The notes: generated from the sequence alone by a model not told the origin. Positions 1 to 8,401 are shown, counted from the stretch's first letter. The stretch: 33,976 nt of DNA from Streptomyces chilikensis (GCF_001642695.1 NZ_LWCC02000005.1:4254554-4288529), one strand, 5' to 3'. A program made the numbers and translations.

Positions 1-51
1 GGCGCCCCGGCCCGGCCGGGACCGACGACCCCGTGCGACGGCCGGGGCGCC
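1..51. terminator. GC-rich hairpin at the left edge
   Basis: Bases 1-12 are perfectly complementary to bases 40-51, with a 27-nt loop. The hairpin lies beyond the 3' end of the first minus-strand gene and could terminate it, or a plus-strand gene left of the window. The left arm starts at base 1, so the full stem may be longer. There is no T-tract, which is usual for Streptomyces terminators. Confidence 0.4.
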
Positions 52-132
52 CCGGGAGTCGCCCCGCCGGCGGTGCCGGGCCGGCGAGCGGGCCGCGGTC
101 CGCGCTCCCGCGGCGTCGCGCCGGGATCCGCC

Positions 133-1221
133 TCAGCCGAGGACGGCGGCGCGCACGCAGAGCACGTCCGGGAGGTGCGAGGCGAGCATCCGCCAGCTGT
201 CGCCGTCGTCCGCGGACGCGTACAGCTCGCCGTTGCGGGTGCCGAAGTAGACGCCCGCCGGGTCCGCGTCGTCGGTGCACAGGGCGTCGCGGAGCACCAC
301 TCCGTAGTGGTCCTCGTCGGGCAGGCCGGCGGACAGCGGCTCCCAGCCGCCGCCCCCGTCCGTGGTGCGGAAGACCCGCAGGCGCCGCCCGGCCGGCACC
401 CGGTCGGAGTCGGCGTTGACCGGGAAGAGGTAGGCGGTGGAGCCGCGGTGCGGATGGGCCGCCACCGCGAAGCCGAAGGTGGACGGCAGGCCCTCGCCGA
501 TGTCCGTCCAGTGGGCGCCCGCGTCGGCGCTGCGGTAGACGCCCCAGTGGTTCTGCAGGTACAGCAGGTCCGGGTCGGCGGCGTCCCGGGAGATCTTGTG
601 GACGCACTGCCCGAACTCCGGGTACGGATCCGGAAGGAAGACCGCGGAGACGCCCGAGTTGGACGGGGCCCAGCTCGCGCCGCCGTCGGTGCTGCGGAAG
701 ACGCCCGCGGCGGACACCGCCACCGTCAGGGCGTCCGGATCGCGGGCGTCGGTGAGGATCGTGTGCAGCCCCTCGCCGCCTCCGCCGGGAGCCCAGCGGG
801 AGCGGGTGGGATGCTCCCAGAGCGGGCGGACCAGCGAGAAGCTCTCGCCGCGGTCCTCGGAGCGGAAGAGCCCGGCGGGCTCGGTGCCGGCGTACACCAC
901 GTCGGGCTCGACGGCGGACGGATGGAGCTGCCAGACGCGCTCGAGCGAGGTGCCGGTGTCCTCCGGGAACCGGACCGCCGGGCGGGCCGGTTCGCCCCAG
1001 GTGCGGCCGAGGTCGTCGGAGTGGAACACCGACGGCCCCCAGTGGGAGCTCACGCCGCCGACCAGGATCCGCGGGGCGGGGGCGCGGGTGTCGAGGGCGA
1101 CCGCATGGACGGCCTGGGCGTTGAAGTGGGGAGCGGGATCGAAATCCCAGGCGCCGCCGGAACGGCGGCGCGCGAGGAACAGACCCTTGTTCGTGCCTAC
1201 GGCGAGCAGTACGTCGGCCAT
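133..1221 (-). CDS. BNR/Asp-box repeat (sialidase-like propeller) protein
   Basis: A 362-aa protein starting MADVLLAVGTNKGLFLARR, with AGAGG a few bases before the ATG; longer in-frame starts would run into the neighbouring DUF305 gene. It carries about six Asp-box motifs of the form S-x-D-x-G-x-x-W/F, for example HSDDLGRTW, RSEDRGESF, RSTDGGASW and RSADAGAHW, spread over the whole length. These are seen directly and predict a six- to seven-bladed beta-propeller related to sialidases and YCF48/VPS10-like folds. There is no signal peptide, so it is probably cytoplasmic. Asp boxes are structural, and the arginine triad of true sialidases is not obvious, so an enzymatic role is not claimed. It lies downstream of the DUF305 gene on the same strand with a 119-bp gap. 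Confidence 0.85.
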   Translation of the reverse strand: MADVLLAVGTNKGLFLARRRSGGAWDFDPAPHFNAQAVHAVALDTRAPAPRILVGGVSSHWGPSVFHSDDLGRTWGEPARPAVRFPEDTGTSLERVWQLHPSAVEPDVVYAGTEPAGLFRSEDRGESFSLVRPLWEHPTRSRWAPGGGGEGLHTILTDARDPDALTVAVSAAGVFRSTDGGASWAPSNSGVSAVFLPDPYPEFGQCVHKISRDAADPDLLYLQNHWGVYRSADAGAHWTDIGEGLPSTFGFAVAAHPHRGSTAYLFPVNADSDRVPAGRRLRVFRTTDGGGGWEPLSAGLPDEDHYGVVLRDALCTDDADPAGVYFGTRNGELYASADDGDSWRMLASHLPDVLCVRAAVLG

Positions 1222-1340
1222 GCCGGCCACCTCTCGGGACGTCGTCGTCCGGACGGGAGCGAGTCGGACACGGTCAGTGTGCACGGCGTCACCGACAACG
1301 CCGGGCAGCCCAGGAGCGCGCCCGCCGGGCGTCCCGCCGG

Positions 1341-1994
1341 CTATCCGCGCATGTCCCCCATGCGCGCGATCTCCGTCGTCTGGGTGGCGATGACGTCGTC
1401 GGCCATCTCCTCGGCGCGGAGGTTGTTGCCGTTCGCCTTCACGTCCGAGGCCATGGCGATCGCGCCCTCGTGGTGGGCGATCATCAGTTCCAGGAAGAGC
1501 CCGTCGAACCCGGCGCCGTCGGCGGCCTCGAGCTCCTCCATCTGCTCGGGCGTGGCCATGCCCCGCATCGTCCGGTGCTCGTGCCCGCCGGCGTCCTTCC
1601 CGGCGCCGTGCTCGTCCAGCCACCCCTCCATCATGTCGATCTCCGCGCCCTGCACGTCCGCGATGCGCGAGGCCAGGCCCTTCACCTGCTTCGACTTCGC
1701 CCGGTCCGGGGCGAGCCGGGCCATCTCCAGCGCCTGCTCGTGATGCTCGATCATCATCCGGACGTAGGAGACGTCCGCGGCGTTGGGGGAGTCGTCCTCC
1801 TTGCGGTGCCGGGCCGCCTCCTCGGGGGACAGGGTCCTGTTCGGCTCGCCCGGTCTCCCCGGAGCGATCACGGAGGACCCCTGGGCCGCGCCCGGCCCGT
1901 CGTCCGCGCCGGAATCGCAGCCGCCGAGCGCGAGGAGGCCCAGGGACAGCGCGGCGGTGACGAGTGCGGTTCGCGGAACGCGACGGATCAACAC
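1341..1994 (-). CDS. DUF305 family lipoprotein
   Basis: A 217-aa exported lipoprotein. The chosen start is GTG at 1994, preceded by GGGAGG with a 5-nt spacer; an ATG 15 codons upstream lacks such a site. The N-terminus has arginines, a hydrophobic stretch and a lipobox ending LALGGC, so the mature protein should be lipidated at Cys. The rest is a DUF305 domain with its two His-His motifs, MMIEHHEQALEMA and MIAHHEGAIAMA, inside predicted helices. These and nearby Met residues suggest metal (possibly copper) binding, as proposed for some family members, but the function is not established. It is divergent from a secreted LVIVD-repeat protein, which suggests a shared cell-envelope role. Confidence 0.9.
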   Translation of the reverse strand: MLIRRVPRTALVTAALSLGLLALGGCDSGADDGPGAAQGSSVIAPGRPGEPNRTLSPEEAARHRKEDDSPNAADVSYVRMMIEHHEQALEMARLAPDRAKSKQVKGLASRIADVQGAEIDMMEGWLDEHGAGKDAGGHEHRTMRGMATPEQMEELEAADGAGFDGLFLELMIAHHEGAIAMASDVKANGNNLRAEEMADDVIATQTTEIARMGDMRG

Positions 1995-2059
1995 GGTGAC
2001 CTCCCGGTGAGGCGGTTGACGGTTGTTCGGGTCTGCCACGTCCGTCCTAGCACGGTTTC

Positions 2060-2140
2060 ACCAGCAGGTGATCTTAAATTCTTATGTTAATTGCATTTCG
2101 AATCTATTGATCTGTGCATGACGCGGCCCATACTGCTGAG
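2060..2140. promoter_or_regulatory. AT-rich divergent promoter region with TTGATC-16-CATACT
   Basis: Bases about 2070-2115 are strikingly AT-rich for this chromosome. For the plus-strand LVIVD gene, TTGATC (2107-2112), a 16-nt spacer and CATACT (2129-2134) form a plausible housekeeping promoter, with a leader of about 45 nt before the GTG start. A matching promoter for the minus-strand DUF305 gene is less clear. The assignment is an inference from motif position. Confidence 0.45.
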
Positions 2141-2186
2141 GTCCGTCCACCGCTCAGTGCGTGACGGACCGATGAGGGAGGACCAC

Positions 2187-3677
2187 GTGCTCAGATCGCA
2201 CCCCCGAAAGCAGCGCAGACGGCTCGGAGTCGCGGCCACCGCCGCCGGTCTCCTGGCCGCACTCCTCACGGCCGCCCCCGCCGGCGCCGTACCCGGCCCG
2301 GGAGACCTCCCGGAGAAAAGGATCTCCAGCAGCGCGCAGGCCGAGGTCGAGGCGGCCATCGAGAGCGGCGAGATACCCGGGGTGGACGAGATCGTCCACT
2401 CCCGCAACATCGAGCACATCAGCAACACCCCGAAGGACCTGCTGCCCGGCACCAACTCGGACCTCGCCTTCCAGGGCCGCTACGCGTTCGCCGGCAACTA
2501 CGACGGCTTCAAGATCTTCGACATCAAGAACCCGAGGAAGCCGAAGGTCGTGGCCCAGGTGCTCTGCCCCGGATCGCAGAACGACATCTCGGTCTCGGGC
2601 GACCTCCTCTTCCTCTCCACCGACTCCTCGCGCAGTGACGACTCCTGCAACAGCACCACCCAGCCGGTGACGGAGAAGTCCTCCTGGGAGGGCATGAAGA
2701 TCTTCGACATCAGCGACATCACCAGGCCGGAGTACGTCGCCGCCGTCGAGACCGCCTGCGGTTCGCACACCCACACCCTGCTGCCGGACGGGGACGACGT
2801 CTACGTCTACGTCTCCTCGTACGCGCCGAACGCCGCCTACCCGGACTGCCGGCCCCCGCACGACGGCATCTCCGTCATCAAGGTGCCGGCCGACGCCCCG
2901 GAGACCGCGGCCGTCGTCGACTTCCCGGTGCTCTTCCCGGGCGAGGGCGAACTCGGCGGCGGAAACCCCGGCTCCCCGGTGAACCCGGGCGTCTCCCGCA
3001 CCACCGGCTGCCACGACATCACCGTCCTCCCGTCGAGGAACCTCGCGGCCGGCGCCTGCATGGGCGACGGCATCCTGATGGACATCTCCGACCCGGCCGC
3101 CCCGGTCGTCATCGACCAGGTCCAGGACAACGCGAACTTCGCGTTCTGGCACTCGGCGACGTTCAACCTGGACGCCGACAAGGTCGTCTTCACCGACGAG
3201 CTCGGCGGCGGCGGCATGGCCACCTGCAACGAGGAGATCGGCCCCCACCGCGGCGCCAACGGCATCTACGACATCGTCGGCAAGGGCAGGAACGCCGAGC
3301 TGCGGTTCGTCAGCTACTTCAAGATCCCCCGCCACCAGGCCTCCACCGAGAACTGCGTCGCGCACAACGGCTCGCTCATCCCGGTCAAGGGCAGGGACAT
3401 CATGGTCCAGTCCTGGTACCAGGGCGGCATCTCCGTCTGGGAGTTCACCGACTCCGAGAACCCCGAGGAGATCGCCTACTTCGAGCGGGGTCCCCTGCCC
3501 GACGGCCGTGGCGGCGGCACCTGGTCGACGTACTGGTACAACGGCTACCTCTACTCGAACGACATGGCCAAGGGATTCGACGTCCTGAAGCTCGACGACC
3601 GGCGCACCAACCCGGCCAACCGCGTTCACCTGGACGAGCTCAACGCCCAGACCCAGCCGCGGTACCTCAGGAAGTGA
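2187..3677 (+). CDS. Secreted LVIVD-repeat beta-propeller protein
   Basis: A 496-aa exported protein. The GTG at 2187 follows GGGAGGA at a 4-nt distance and gives an N-terminus of basic residues (RSHPRKQRRR), a hydrophobic alanine/leucine-rich core and an AGA cleavage site, a classical Sec signal peptide. The mature part holds repeats of the LVIVD type, for example FKIFDIKNPRKPKVV, MKIFDISDITRPEYV, ILMDISDPAAPVVI and ISVWEFTDSENPEEIAYF, which build a beta-propeller. Conserved Cys and His residues (for example ACGSHTHT and TTGCHD) may form disulfides or bind metal. The molecular function is unknown. The gene is monocistronic, divergent from the DUF305 lipoprotein and followed by a strong hairpin. 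Confidence 0.88.
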   Translation: MLRSHPRKQRRRLGVAATAAGLLAALLTAAPAGAVPGPGDLPEKRISSSAQAEVEAAIESGEIPGVDEIVHSRNIEHISNTPKDLLPGTNSDLAFQGRYAFAGNYDGFKIFDIKNPRKPKVVAQVLCPGSQNDISVSGDLLFLSTDSSRSDDSCNSTTQPVTEKSSWEGMKIFDISDITRPEYVAAVETACGSHTHTLLPDGDDVYVYVSSYAPNAAYPDCRPPHDGISVIKVPADAPETAAVVDFPVLFPGEGELGGGNPGSPVNPGVSRTTGCHDITVLPSRNLAAGACMGDGILMDISDPAAPVVIDQVQDNANFAFWHSATFNLDADKVVFTDELGGGGMATCNEEIGPHRGANGIYDIVGKGRNAELRFVSYFKIPRHQASTENCVAHNGSLIPVKGRDIMVQSWYQGGISVWEFTDSENPEEIAYFERGPLPDGRGGGTWSTYWYNGYLYSNDMAKGFDVLKLDDRRTNPANRVHLDELNAQTQPRYLRK

Positions 3678-3716
3678 CCCCGGGCCCCGGCCGGTGACCC
3701 TCCGCCCGTCCCGCCC

Positions 3717-3753
3717 CGTTCCCGCCGTGCGGCCCGTCCGCGCGGCGGGAACG
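3717..3753 (+). terminator. Strong hairpin after the LVIVD gene
   Basis: Bases 3717-3732 pair with 3738-3753: a 16-bp stem with one G-T pair and a 5-nt loop, 40 nt beyond the stop codon of the LVIVD gene. It is long and stable enough for intrinsic termination without a T-tract, as commonly seen in Streptomyces. Confidence 0.75.
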
Positions 3754-4013
3754 CCGTTCCCGGCCCCGCACGCCGCGGACCGCAAATCCCGTTGACCGCA
3801 CGGCGGGCGGGGGACATCCTGTAGGCCCGTCCGGGGCGACGCGGGGGAGCGCCCCGGACGGACCGCGGCGCGCGGAGGCCCTGCTCCGGGCGACCGGGGC
3901 CGGGGGCCGGCGCGCAACGGCGTCCCGCGGGCGTCCCGGAGAAGCCGGACAGCGCGGTGCCGGACCCCCGGGGCCGCACGGCGCGGGGCCGGACGGCGCG
4001 GAGGGGGAAGCGC
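3754..4013. other. Intergenic region without a supported gene
   Basis: The gap between the LVIVD gene and the convergent PAP2 gene runs from 3678 to 4013 (336 bp). Apart from the terminator at 3717 and a second hairpin at 3827 I see no ORF with a credible ribosome binding site. A TTGACC at 3792 has no -10 box at a suitable distance. Confidence 0.6.
3827..3861. terminator. Second hairpin in the convergent intergenic region
   Basis: A perfect 12-bp inverted repeat, 3827-3838 with 3850-3861, with an 11-nt loop. It lies downstream of the minus-strand PAP2 gene (stop at 4014) and also downstream of the LVIVD gene, so it probably ends PAP2 transcripts or acts in both directions. Confidence 0.55.
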
Positions 4014-4766
4014 TCACATGCGGGAACGCGTCCGCGGCCGCGCGTTCGCGTAGGAGCGCGAACCGGCCTCCCGCAGCCGCGGCAGCCGCTCGTGGACCAC
4101 GACCGCCGCGGTCACCGTCATGGCGCCCAGCAGCCAGCCGCCCACCACGTCCGACGGCCAGTGCACCCCCAGCCAGACCCGGGTCAGCCCCACCCCCACG
4201 ACGCTGACCACGGCCAGGGCCACGGCCGCCCGCCACAGCCGGCGCCCGACGCCGCAGCGGTGCAGGACCCACAGCAGCAGACCGCAGCAGACGGCCGCGG
4301 TCATGGCGTGCCCCGAGGGGAACGCCGCGTAGCGGGCGTGGTCGACCGGATCGGGCCACACCGGCCGGGGCCGGGCGAGGACGGCCTTGAGCACCTGCTG
4401 GAGCACGGCGGCCACGGCCACCACGGCCACCAGCCACAGCGCCGGCCACCACTGCGCCCGCCGCCAGGCGAGCCAGACGGCCACCGCCACGGTCAGCGCG
4501 CGCAGGGTCAGCGGGTCCCAGACCCAGTCGGTGAGCACACGGAAGGCCGCCGTGACGCCGTCCTCCGCGACCGCCCAGCGGTGGGTGGTCCGGGAGATCT
4601 CCGCGTCCACGGAGACGAGGGGCTGCCAGGACGCCTCCACGAGGGCCGACAGCACGAGGCAGCAGAGGGCGAGCACGGCCGCCGTCCGCAGCGCGGCGTC
4701 GTGGAGCCGTCGGCGCCGGGCGGAGGACGACGCGGTACGGGGCGGGGCATGCGGGGAGAGGCGCAT
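4014..4766 (-). CDS. PAP2-family integral membrane phosphatase
   Basis: A 250-aa membrane protein with about six hydrophobic segments. The three signature motifs of the PAP2/type-2 phosphatidic acid phosphatase family are all present: K-x6-RP around residues 127-135 (KAVLARPRP), PSGH at 150-153 and R-x5-H-x3-D at R196, H202 and D206. Their spacing matches active members, so it should remove phosphate from a lipid substrate such as phosphatidate or polyprenyl diphosphate at the outer face of the membrane; the exact substrate is not readable. No ribosome binding site is seen before the ATG; a CAGTAT 7 nt upstream could be the -10 box of a leaderless transcript. Confidence 0.92.
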   Translation of the reverse strand: MRLSPHAPPRTASSSARRRRLHDAALRTAAVLALCCLVLSALVEASWQPLVSVDAEISRTTHRWAVAEDGVTAAFRVLTDWVWDPLTLRALTVAVAVWLAWRRAQWWPALWLVAVVAVAAVLQQVLKAVLARPRPVWPDPVDHARYAAFPSGHAMTAAVCCGLLLWVLHRCGVGRRLWRAAVALAVVSVVGVGLTRVWLGVHWPSDVVGGWLLGAMTVTAAVVVHERLPRLREAGSRSYANARPRTRSRM

Positions 4767-4866
4767 GAGGCCGATACTGACCCCGCCCGGCTCCCTGAAA
4801 CCATCCTTTCGCGCCGTTCGTCCCGTCGTGGCGGGCGGCGCCCGGCCCGGTTCACCCGCCCGGACG

Positions 4867-5811
4867 TCAGCCCAGGTGCAGCACGCCCAGCCCCGGGGCG
4901 AAGGCGACCAGCAGCGGAACCGCGGGGACCAGGGCGCCCGCCGCCGTCAGGCCCAGCCGGCGGACCGGGCTGAGCCGGCGCGGCGGGGCGATCAGCCGGT
5001 GGACGCGGTCCGGCACGTCGGCCCGCCCGCCCGGGGGCGCGGGGCCGAACACGCCGCGGTCCTCGTTGAGGCCGACCAGGGCCAGCGCGACGGCCAGACG
5101 CCCGTGGCGACGGGAGGCCGAGTCGTCGGCGGCCAGCTCCACCAGCCGGTGGATCTCGTCGCGGAACGCGGCGAACACCGGCACCCGCGGGAACCCCTCG
5201 GCCAGGGCGGAGGAGCAGTGCAGCAGCCAGTCGTGACGGGCCCGGGCGTGCCCCTGCTCGTGGGCGAGCACCGCGTCCAGCTCCCGTTCGCCCAGGCGGC
5301 GCAGGGCGGCCGTGGTGACCACCAGCCGGGGTTCCGGGCCGGGCAGCCACCAGGCGTCCGGCCGGTCGGCCTCCAGCACCACCAGCCCGTCGCCCGCGAC
5401 GGCCTCGCCCGGCAGCACGGGCGCCCGCACCAGCAGCGCCGCGCGCTCCCGGCGGCGGCGGGAGCGCGCCCGCGAGACCTCGCGGGTCAGCATGGCCGCC
5501 GTCCACAGCCCGCCGGCGGCCAGCGCCACCGCGGTCGCCGCGGCCCACGGGCCGGCCGTCCCGTCCGGCGCGTAGACGTCGACCACGTGGCTCGGCGCGG
5601 GCGCGAAGACGTGGCCGCGCACCGCCTGCCAGGCCACCGCCGCGCTCAGCGTCATCGACAGCGCGAAGCACAGCAGCACGGCCGCCACCACGCACTGCCA
5701 GACCCACAGGGCCACCACCGGTTCCCGGTCCACGTCCGCCCGCGCCAGGAGGCGGGGCGCGACGACGGCGGTCAGCGCGCCGAGCAGCAGCAGTGCCGCG
5801 GGGACCATCAT
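4867..5811 (-). CDS. M56-family membrane metallopeptidase
   Basis: A 314-aa protein with hydrophobic segments near residues 3-20, 36-60, 90-110 and at the C-terminus. It carries the zinc motif HEQGH at 184-188 and a downstream ELAADD with Glu225 as likely third ligand, typical of the BlaR1/MecR1-related M56 peptidases. It has no C-terminal penicillin-sensor domain, so it is the short form common in actinobacteria. Those genes usually follow a BlaI-type repressor; none is adjacent here. The start is the first of two ATGs (5811): TACGCT lies 6 nt upstream and there is no Shine-Dalgarno sequence, as expected for a leaderless mRNA. The gene lies in line with the DUF5134 gene, 161 bp away. Confidence 0.9.
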   Translation of the reverse strand: MMVPAALLLLGALTAVVAPRLLARADVDREPVVALWVWQCVVAAVLLCFALSMTLSAAVAWQAVRGHVFAPAPSHVVDVYAPDGTAGPWAAATAVALAAGGLWTAAMLTREVSRARSRRRRERAALLVRAPVLPGEAVAGDGLVVLEADRPDAWWLPGPEPRLVVTTAALRRLGERELDAVLAHEQGHARARHDWLLHCSSALAEGFPRVPVFAAFRDEIHRLVELAADDSASRRHGRLAVALALVGLNEDRGVFGPAPPGGRADVPDRVHRLIAPPRRLSPVRRLGLTAAGALVPAVPLLVAFAPGLGVLHLG

Positions 5812-5817
5812 GGGGGC

Positions 5818-5823
5818 AGCGTA
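5818..5823 (-). promoter_or_regulatory. -10 box for leaderless M56 gene
   Basis: On the minus strand TACGCT fits TANNNT and is followed by 6 nt and then ATGATG, so transcription would start at or next to the start codon. A -35 element is not clear (TTCCAC at a 17-nt spacing). Confidence 0.5.
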
Positions 5824-5921
5824 GAAGCCCCGGCCGTGCCGTGGAACACACCCGCGCCCCGAGTGACGCACGACACCCACGGCGAGGCCCCGCGCGCACG
5901 GCGAAGGCCCCGTCCGTCCGC

Positions 5922-5972
5922 CCGGGCACCGCCGCGGCCGTCCGCCCGGCCGGGCACCGCCGCGGCCGTCCG
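5922..5972. repeat. 23-bp direct repeat, two copies
   Basis: Two identical 23-bp copies at 5922-5944 and 5950-5972, a 28-bp period, lie between the M56 and DUF5134 genes and end exactly at the DUF5134 stop codon (5973-5975 on the plus strand). Each contains the palindrome CCGCGG. The repeat looks like a local duplication; no function is evident. Confidence 0.7.
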
Positions 5973-6518
5973 TCACATCGTCAGGAGCATGGCCAGCATG
6001 GCGATCCCCATGCCCAGCCGGCACGCCCGGGCCAGTTCCGGCCGGTCCCCCCACCGCGTCGTACCGCCCCCGGCCACCGCGCCGGACGGCAGCAGCCGCG
6101 CCCCGGAGAGCAGCACGTAACCGGCGAAGTAGAGCAGCAGGACCCCCGTCGGCAACGGGATCCCGGCAGCGCCGTGACCCGCGTGGCCGCCCGGCGCCGC
6201 GGTCATGGCCAGGGACATGTGGACCATGGCCAGCGCGCCGACGACGTGGTGCAGATGGTGCGCGCCGGTCCGGGCCGCCCACAGCGAGTGCAGCGCGGCC
6301 GCCGCGAAGACGGCCGCGTACACCGGCCACACCCAGTCGGGCGGATCCAGCGCCGCGGCCGGTACGGCCATCGCCGCCATCCCGAAGCCCATCACCGCCT
6401 CCCCTCCGGCGGCCCTGCGCTGCTCCTCCACGCCGCTGCGCATGCGCAGCACGCAGTAGGCGCCCGCCGCCGCGCACAGGGCGACCAGAAGCCATCCGGT
6501 CGTGGCCGGTCCGTGCAC
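5973..6518 (-). CDS. DUF5134 membrane protein
   Basis: A 181-aa protein with about five transmembrane segments (near residues 7-25, 40-57, 62-82, 90-107 and 123-142). The layout and the many His residues in the middle (GAHHLHHVVGALAMVHMSL, then GGHAGHG) match the actinobacterial DUF5134 family, whose function is unknown. The His-rich loop suggests metal or heme binding, but that is inference. The GTG at 6518 is preceded by a purine-rich AAGGGGG. It is the likely first gene of a short run toward the M56 peptidase. Confidence 0.85.
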   Translation of the reverse strand: MHGPATTGWLLVALCAAAGAYCVLRMRSGVEEQRRAAGGEAVMGFGMAAMAVPAAALDPPDWVWPVYAAVFAAAALHSLWAARTGAHHLHHVVGALAMVHMSLAMTAAPGGHAGHGAAGIPLPTGVLLLYFAGYVLLSGARLLPSGAVAGGGTTRWGDRPELARACRLGMGIAMLAMLLTM

Positions 6519-6672
6519 CCCCGCCCCCTTCCCCCGAGGTCACCGCCGCCCCGGCGGTCCGGTCAGGAAATGCCCGTGCGGGGCGGCGCGCATACGGGCG
6601 CAGGGGTGCGTACGGGGAGCATCGGGCGGAGCGTGACGGAAGCCGCCGATCATTTACGAGTGAAACACCTGC

Positions 6673-6678
6673 TAACGT
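6673..6678 (+). promoter_or_regulatory. -10 box for leaderless FUSC gene
   Basis: TAACGT is followed by exactly 7 nt and then ATG, the classic spacing for a leaderless Streptomyces transcript. There is no Shine-Dalgarno sequence before the ATG and no good -35 hexamer. Confidence 0.55.
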
Positions 6679-6685
6679 CGACGGG

Positions 6686-8401
6686 ATGAAGCATCCGTCC
6701 GCCGTCCGAGGAGGCCCTTCGGGGCGCCTGCCGCTCATCGACGTGCTACGGCTCGGCCGACCGGCCGAGATCTGGTACAAGCACGCCGTCAGCGTGGTCG
6801 TGGCCACCGCGCCGCCCAGCCTGCTGCTGGTGGCCCTCGGCCGCCTCGACCTGGCGGTCTACACGACGGCCGGATCGCTGTGTGCCCTCTACGCCCACAA
6901 CCGCCCCTACAGCGCCCGGGCCCGCGCGCTGGCCGGGGTGATCGCCGGCATGGTCGCCGGGCTGGCGGTGGCGCTGACCGCGGCCTCCCTCACCTCCTCG
7001 GGCGTGGCGCTGGTCGCGGTGGGGGCGGTGCTGGCCGCCCTGCACAAGGCGCTCTGCGACGCCGCCGGCGTCGGTCCGCCCGGAAGCGTGATCCTCACCT
7101 TCGTCTCCTCGGCGGCCCTGTTCGCCCCGCAGACCCTGGGCCAGGTCCCCGGCCACGTGGGACTCGCCCTCGCCGCCGGAGGGTTCTCCTGGCTGGTGGG
7201 CATGGCGCCCGGCCTGCTCCGCCCCCACGGACCCGAGCGCCGGGCCGTCGTCCAGGCCCTGCGCCGGGTCGCCGCGCACGCCGAGTCCGCCCACCGCGCG
7301 GAGCCGGACGGGGAAGCGGCCGCGCAGCGGCGCGCGGACGCCGCCGGCGCGCTGCACAACGCCTGGCAGACACTGCTGACGACCGGCCGCCGCTCCTCCT
7401 CACGACGGCCCCTCGGCCGTGCGCTGGTGCGCGCCGAAGCCGTCCTCGCGGCTCCCGCCCCCGGCGACGCGGCCGAGCTGCGCGACCTCGCGGACCGGCT
7501 GCGCGGCCTGGCCCGCGTCCCGGACACCTTCGGTCCCGCCCTCGACGGGGAGGACGAGGACGAACTCCTCGGCGTCGAGATGGAGCGGGCCTTCCGCGCG
7601 CCGTCGCTGCGGCACCGGCTGGTCCCGCTGCGCGCCGTCGCGCTCCGCACGCTGCTGGGCTGCGCCCTGGCGGGCTGGGCCTCGCTGGCCCTGGGCATCG
7701 GGCGGCCCTACTGGGCCCTGGTGACCGCGGCCTCGCTCTTCCAGGCCAATCTCTCGCTGACCTGGAACCGCAGCGTCCAGCGGGTCGTCGGCAACCTGGC
7801 CGGAGTCGCGGTCTTCGCGGTCCTCGCGCCCGTCGCCCACCTCAGCCCGTGGACGCTCGTCCTGACGGTCCTCGCCCTCAGCTTCGGGGCGGAGGCGCTC
7901 ATCTCCCGCAACTACTGGCTCGGCAGCCTCTGCGTCACCCCGATGGCCCTCCTCGTCACGGAGTACGCCCACCTGCAGGACACCCCCGGGCTGGTGGTCG
8001 AGCGGACGGTCGACACGCTGGTCGGCGCGCTGGTCGGCCTGGTGGCCGCCGTGGCGGTCACCGACCGGCGGGCCGCCGACCGGGTGGCCGCCGCGCTGGG
8101 CCGCGCCCGGGCCGCCCGGCAGCGCACCGAGGCACTGCTCTCCGGGCCCTTCGCCGGGCCCGGCGCCCTGGCCGCCGCGCGGCGGGAACTGGCCGCCGAA
8201 CTGGTGGGCCTGCGCGGCACCGTCCAGGCGGCCTCCGGCGAGTGGTGGCTGCGTGCCCTGCCGACGGAGGACGTGATGAGGGAGGAGCGGGCCGGACACC
8301 GTACGCTCGCCGCGACGGTACGGCACCCGCGGCCCGGCCCCGCCGCGGTGACGCGACCGTCGCACCACCCGAGCGCGACGACGGAGGACGCCACGTCATG
8401 A
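6686..8401 (+). CDS. FUSC-family membrane protein (putative efflux/aromatic acid exporter type)
   Basis: A 571-aa inner-membrane protein with two hydrophobic blocks, about residues 35-175 and 320-455, separated by a hydrophilic, helical region and followed by a soluble C-terminal tail. This duplicated layout is that of fusaric acid resistance-like (FUSC/AaeB/YccS) proteins. The second block contains the conserved region around RPYWALVTAASLFQ and NRSVQRVVGNLAG, close to the FUSC core pattern. Transport of an aromatic acid or drug is the family expectation; the substrate is unknown. Its stop codon overlaps the ATG of a MarR-family gene (ATGA), so the two are translationally coupled and the MarR protein is a likely regulator of this exporter. 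Confidence 0.85.
   Translation: MKHPSAVRGGPSGRLPLIDVLRLGRPAEIWYKHAVSVVVATAPPSLLLVALGRLDLAVYTTAGSLCALYAHNRPYSARARALAGVIAGMVAGLAVALTAASLTSSGVALVAVGAVLAALHKALCDAAGVGPPGSVILTFVSSAALFAPQTLGQVPGHVGLALAAGGFSWLVGMAPGLLRPHGPERRAVVQALRRVAAHAESAHRAEPDGEAAAQRRADAAGALHNAWQTLLTTGRRSSSRRPLGRALVRAEAVLAAPAPGDAAELRDLADRLRGLARVPDTFGPALDGEDEDELLGVEMERAFRAPSLRHRLVPLRAVALRTLLGCALAGWASLALGIGRPYWALVTAASLFQANLSLTWNRSVQRVVGNLAGVAVFAVLAPVAHLSPWTLVLTVLALSFGAEALISRNYWLGSLCVTPMALLVTEYAHLQDTPGLVVERTVDTLVGALVGLVAAVAVTDRRAADRVAAALGRARAARQRTEALLSGPFAGPGALAAARRELAAELVGLRGTVQAASGEWWLRALPTEDVMREERAGHRTLAATVRHPRPGPAAVTRPSHHPSATTEDATS

Noticed and set aside
73-1743. Long plus-strand open frame opposite the BNR and DUF305 genes
   Set aside because: Translation is Arg/Gly/Ala/Val-rich with no domain, and the minus strand encodes two recognisable proteins. 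Frames like this arise from third-position G/C bias.
3792-3820. TTGACC as a possible small-RNA promoter
   Set aside because: The best downstream hexamer at a 17-nt spacing is ATCCTG, a poor -10 box.
2154-3917. Minus-strand open frame opposite the LVIVD gene
   Set aside because: Gly/Val/Asp/Arg-rich shadow; the plus strand has a signal peptide and LVIVD repeats.
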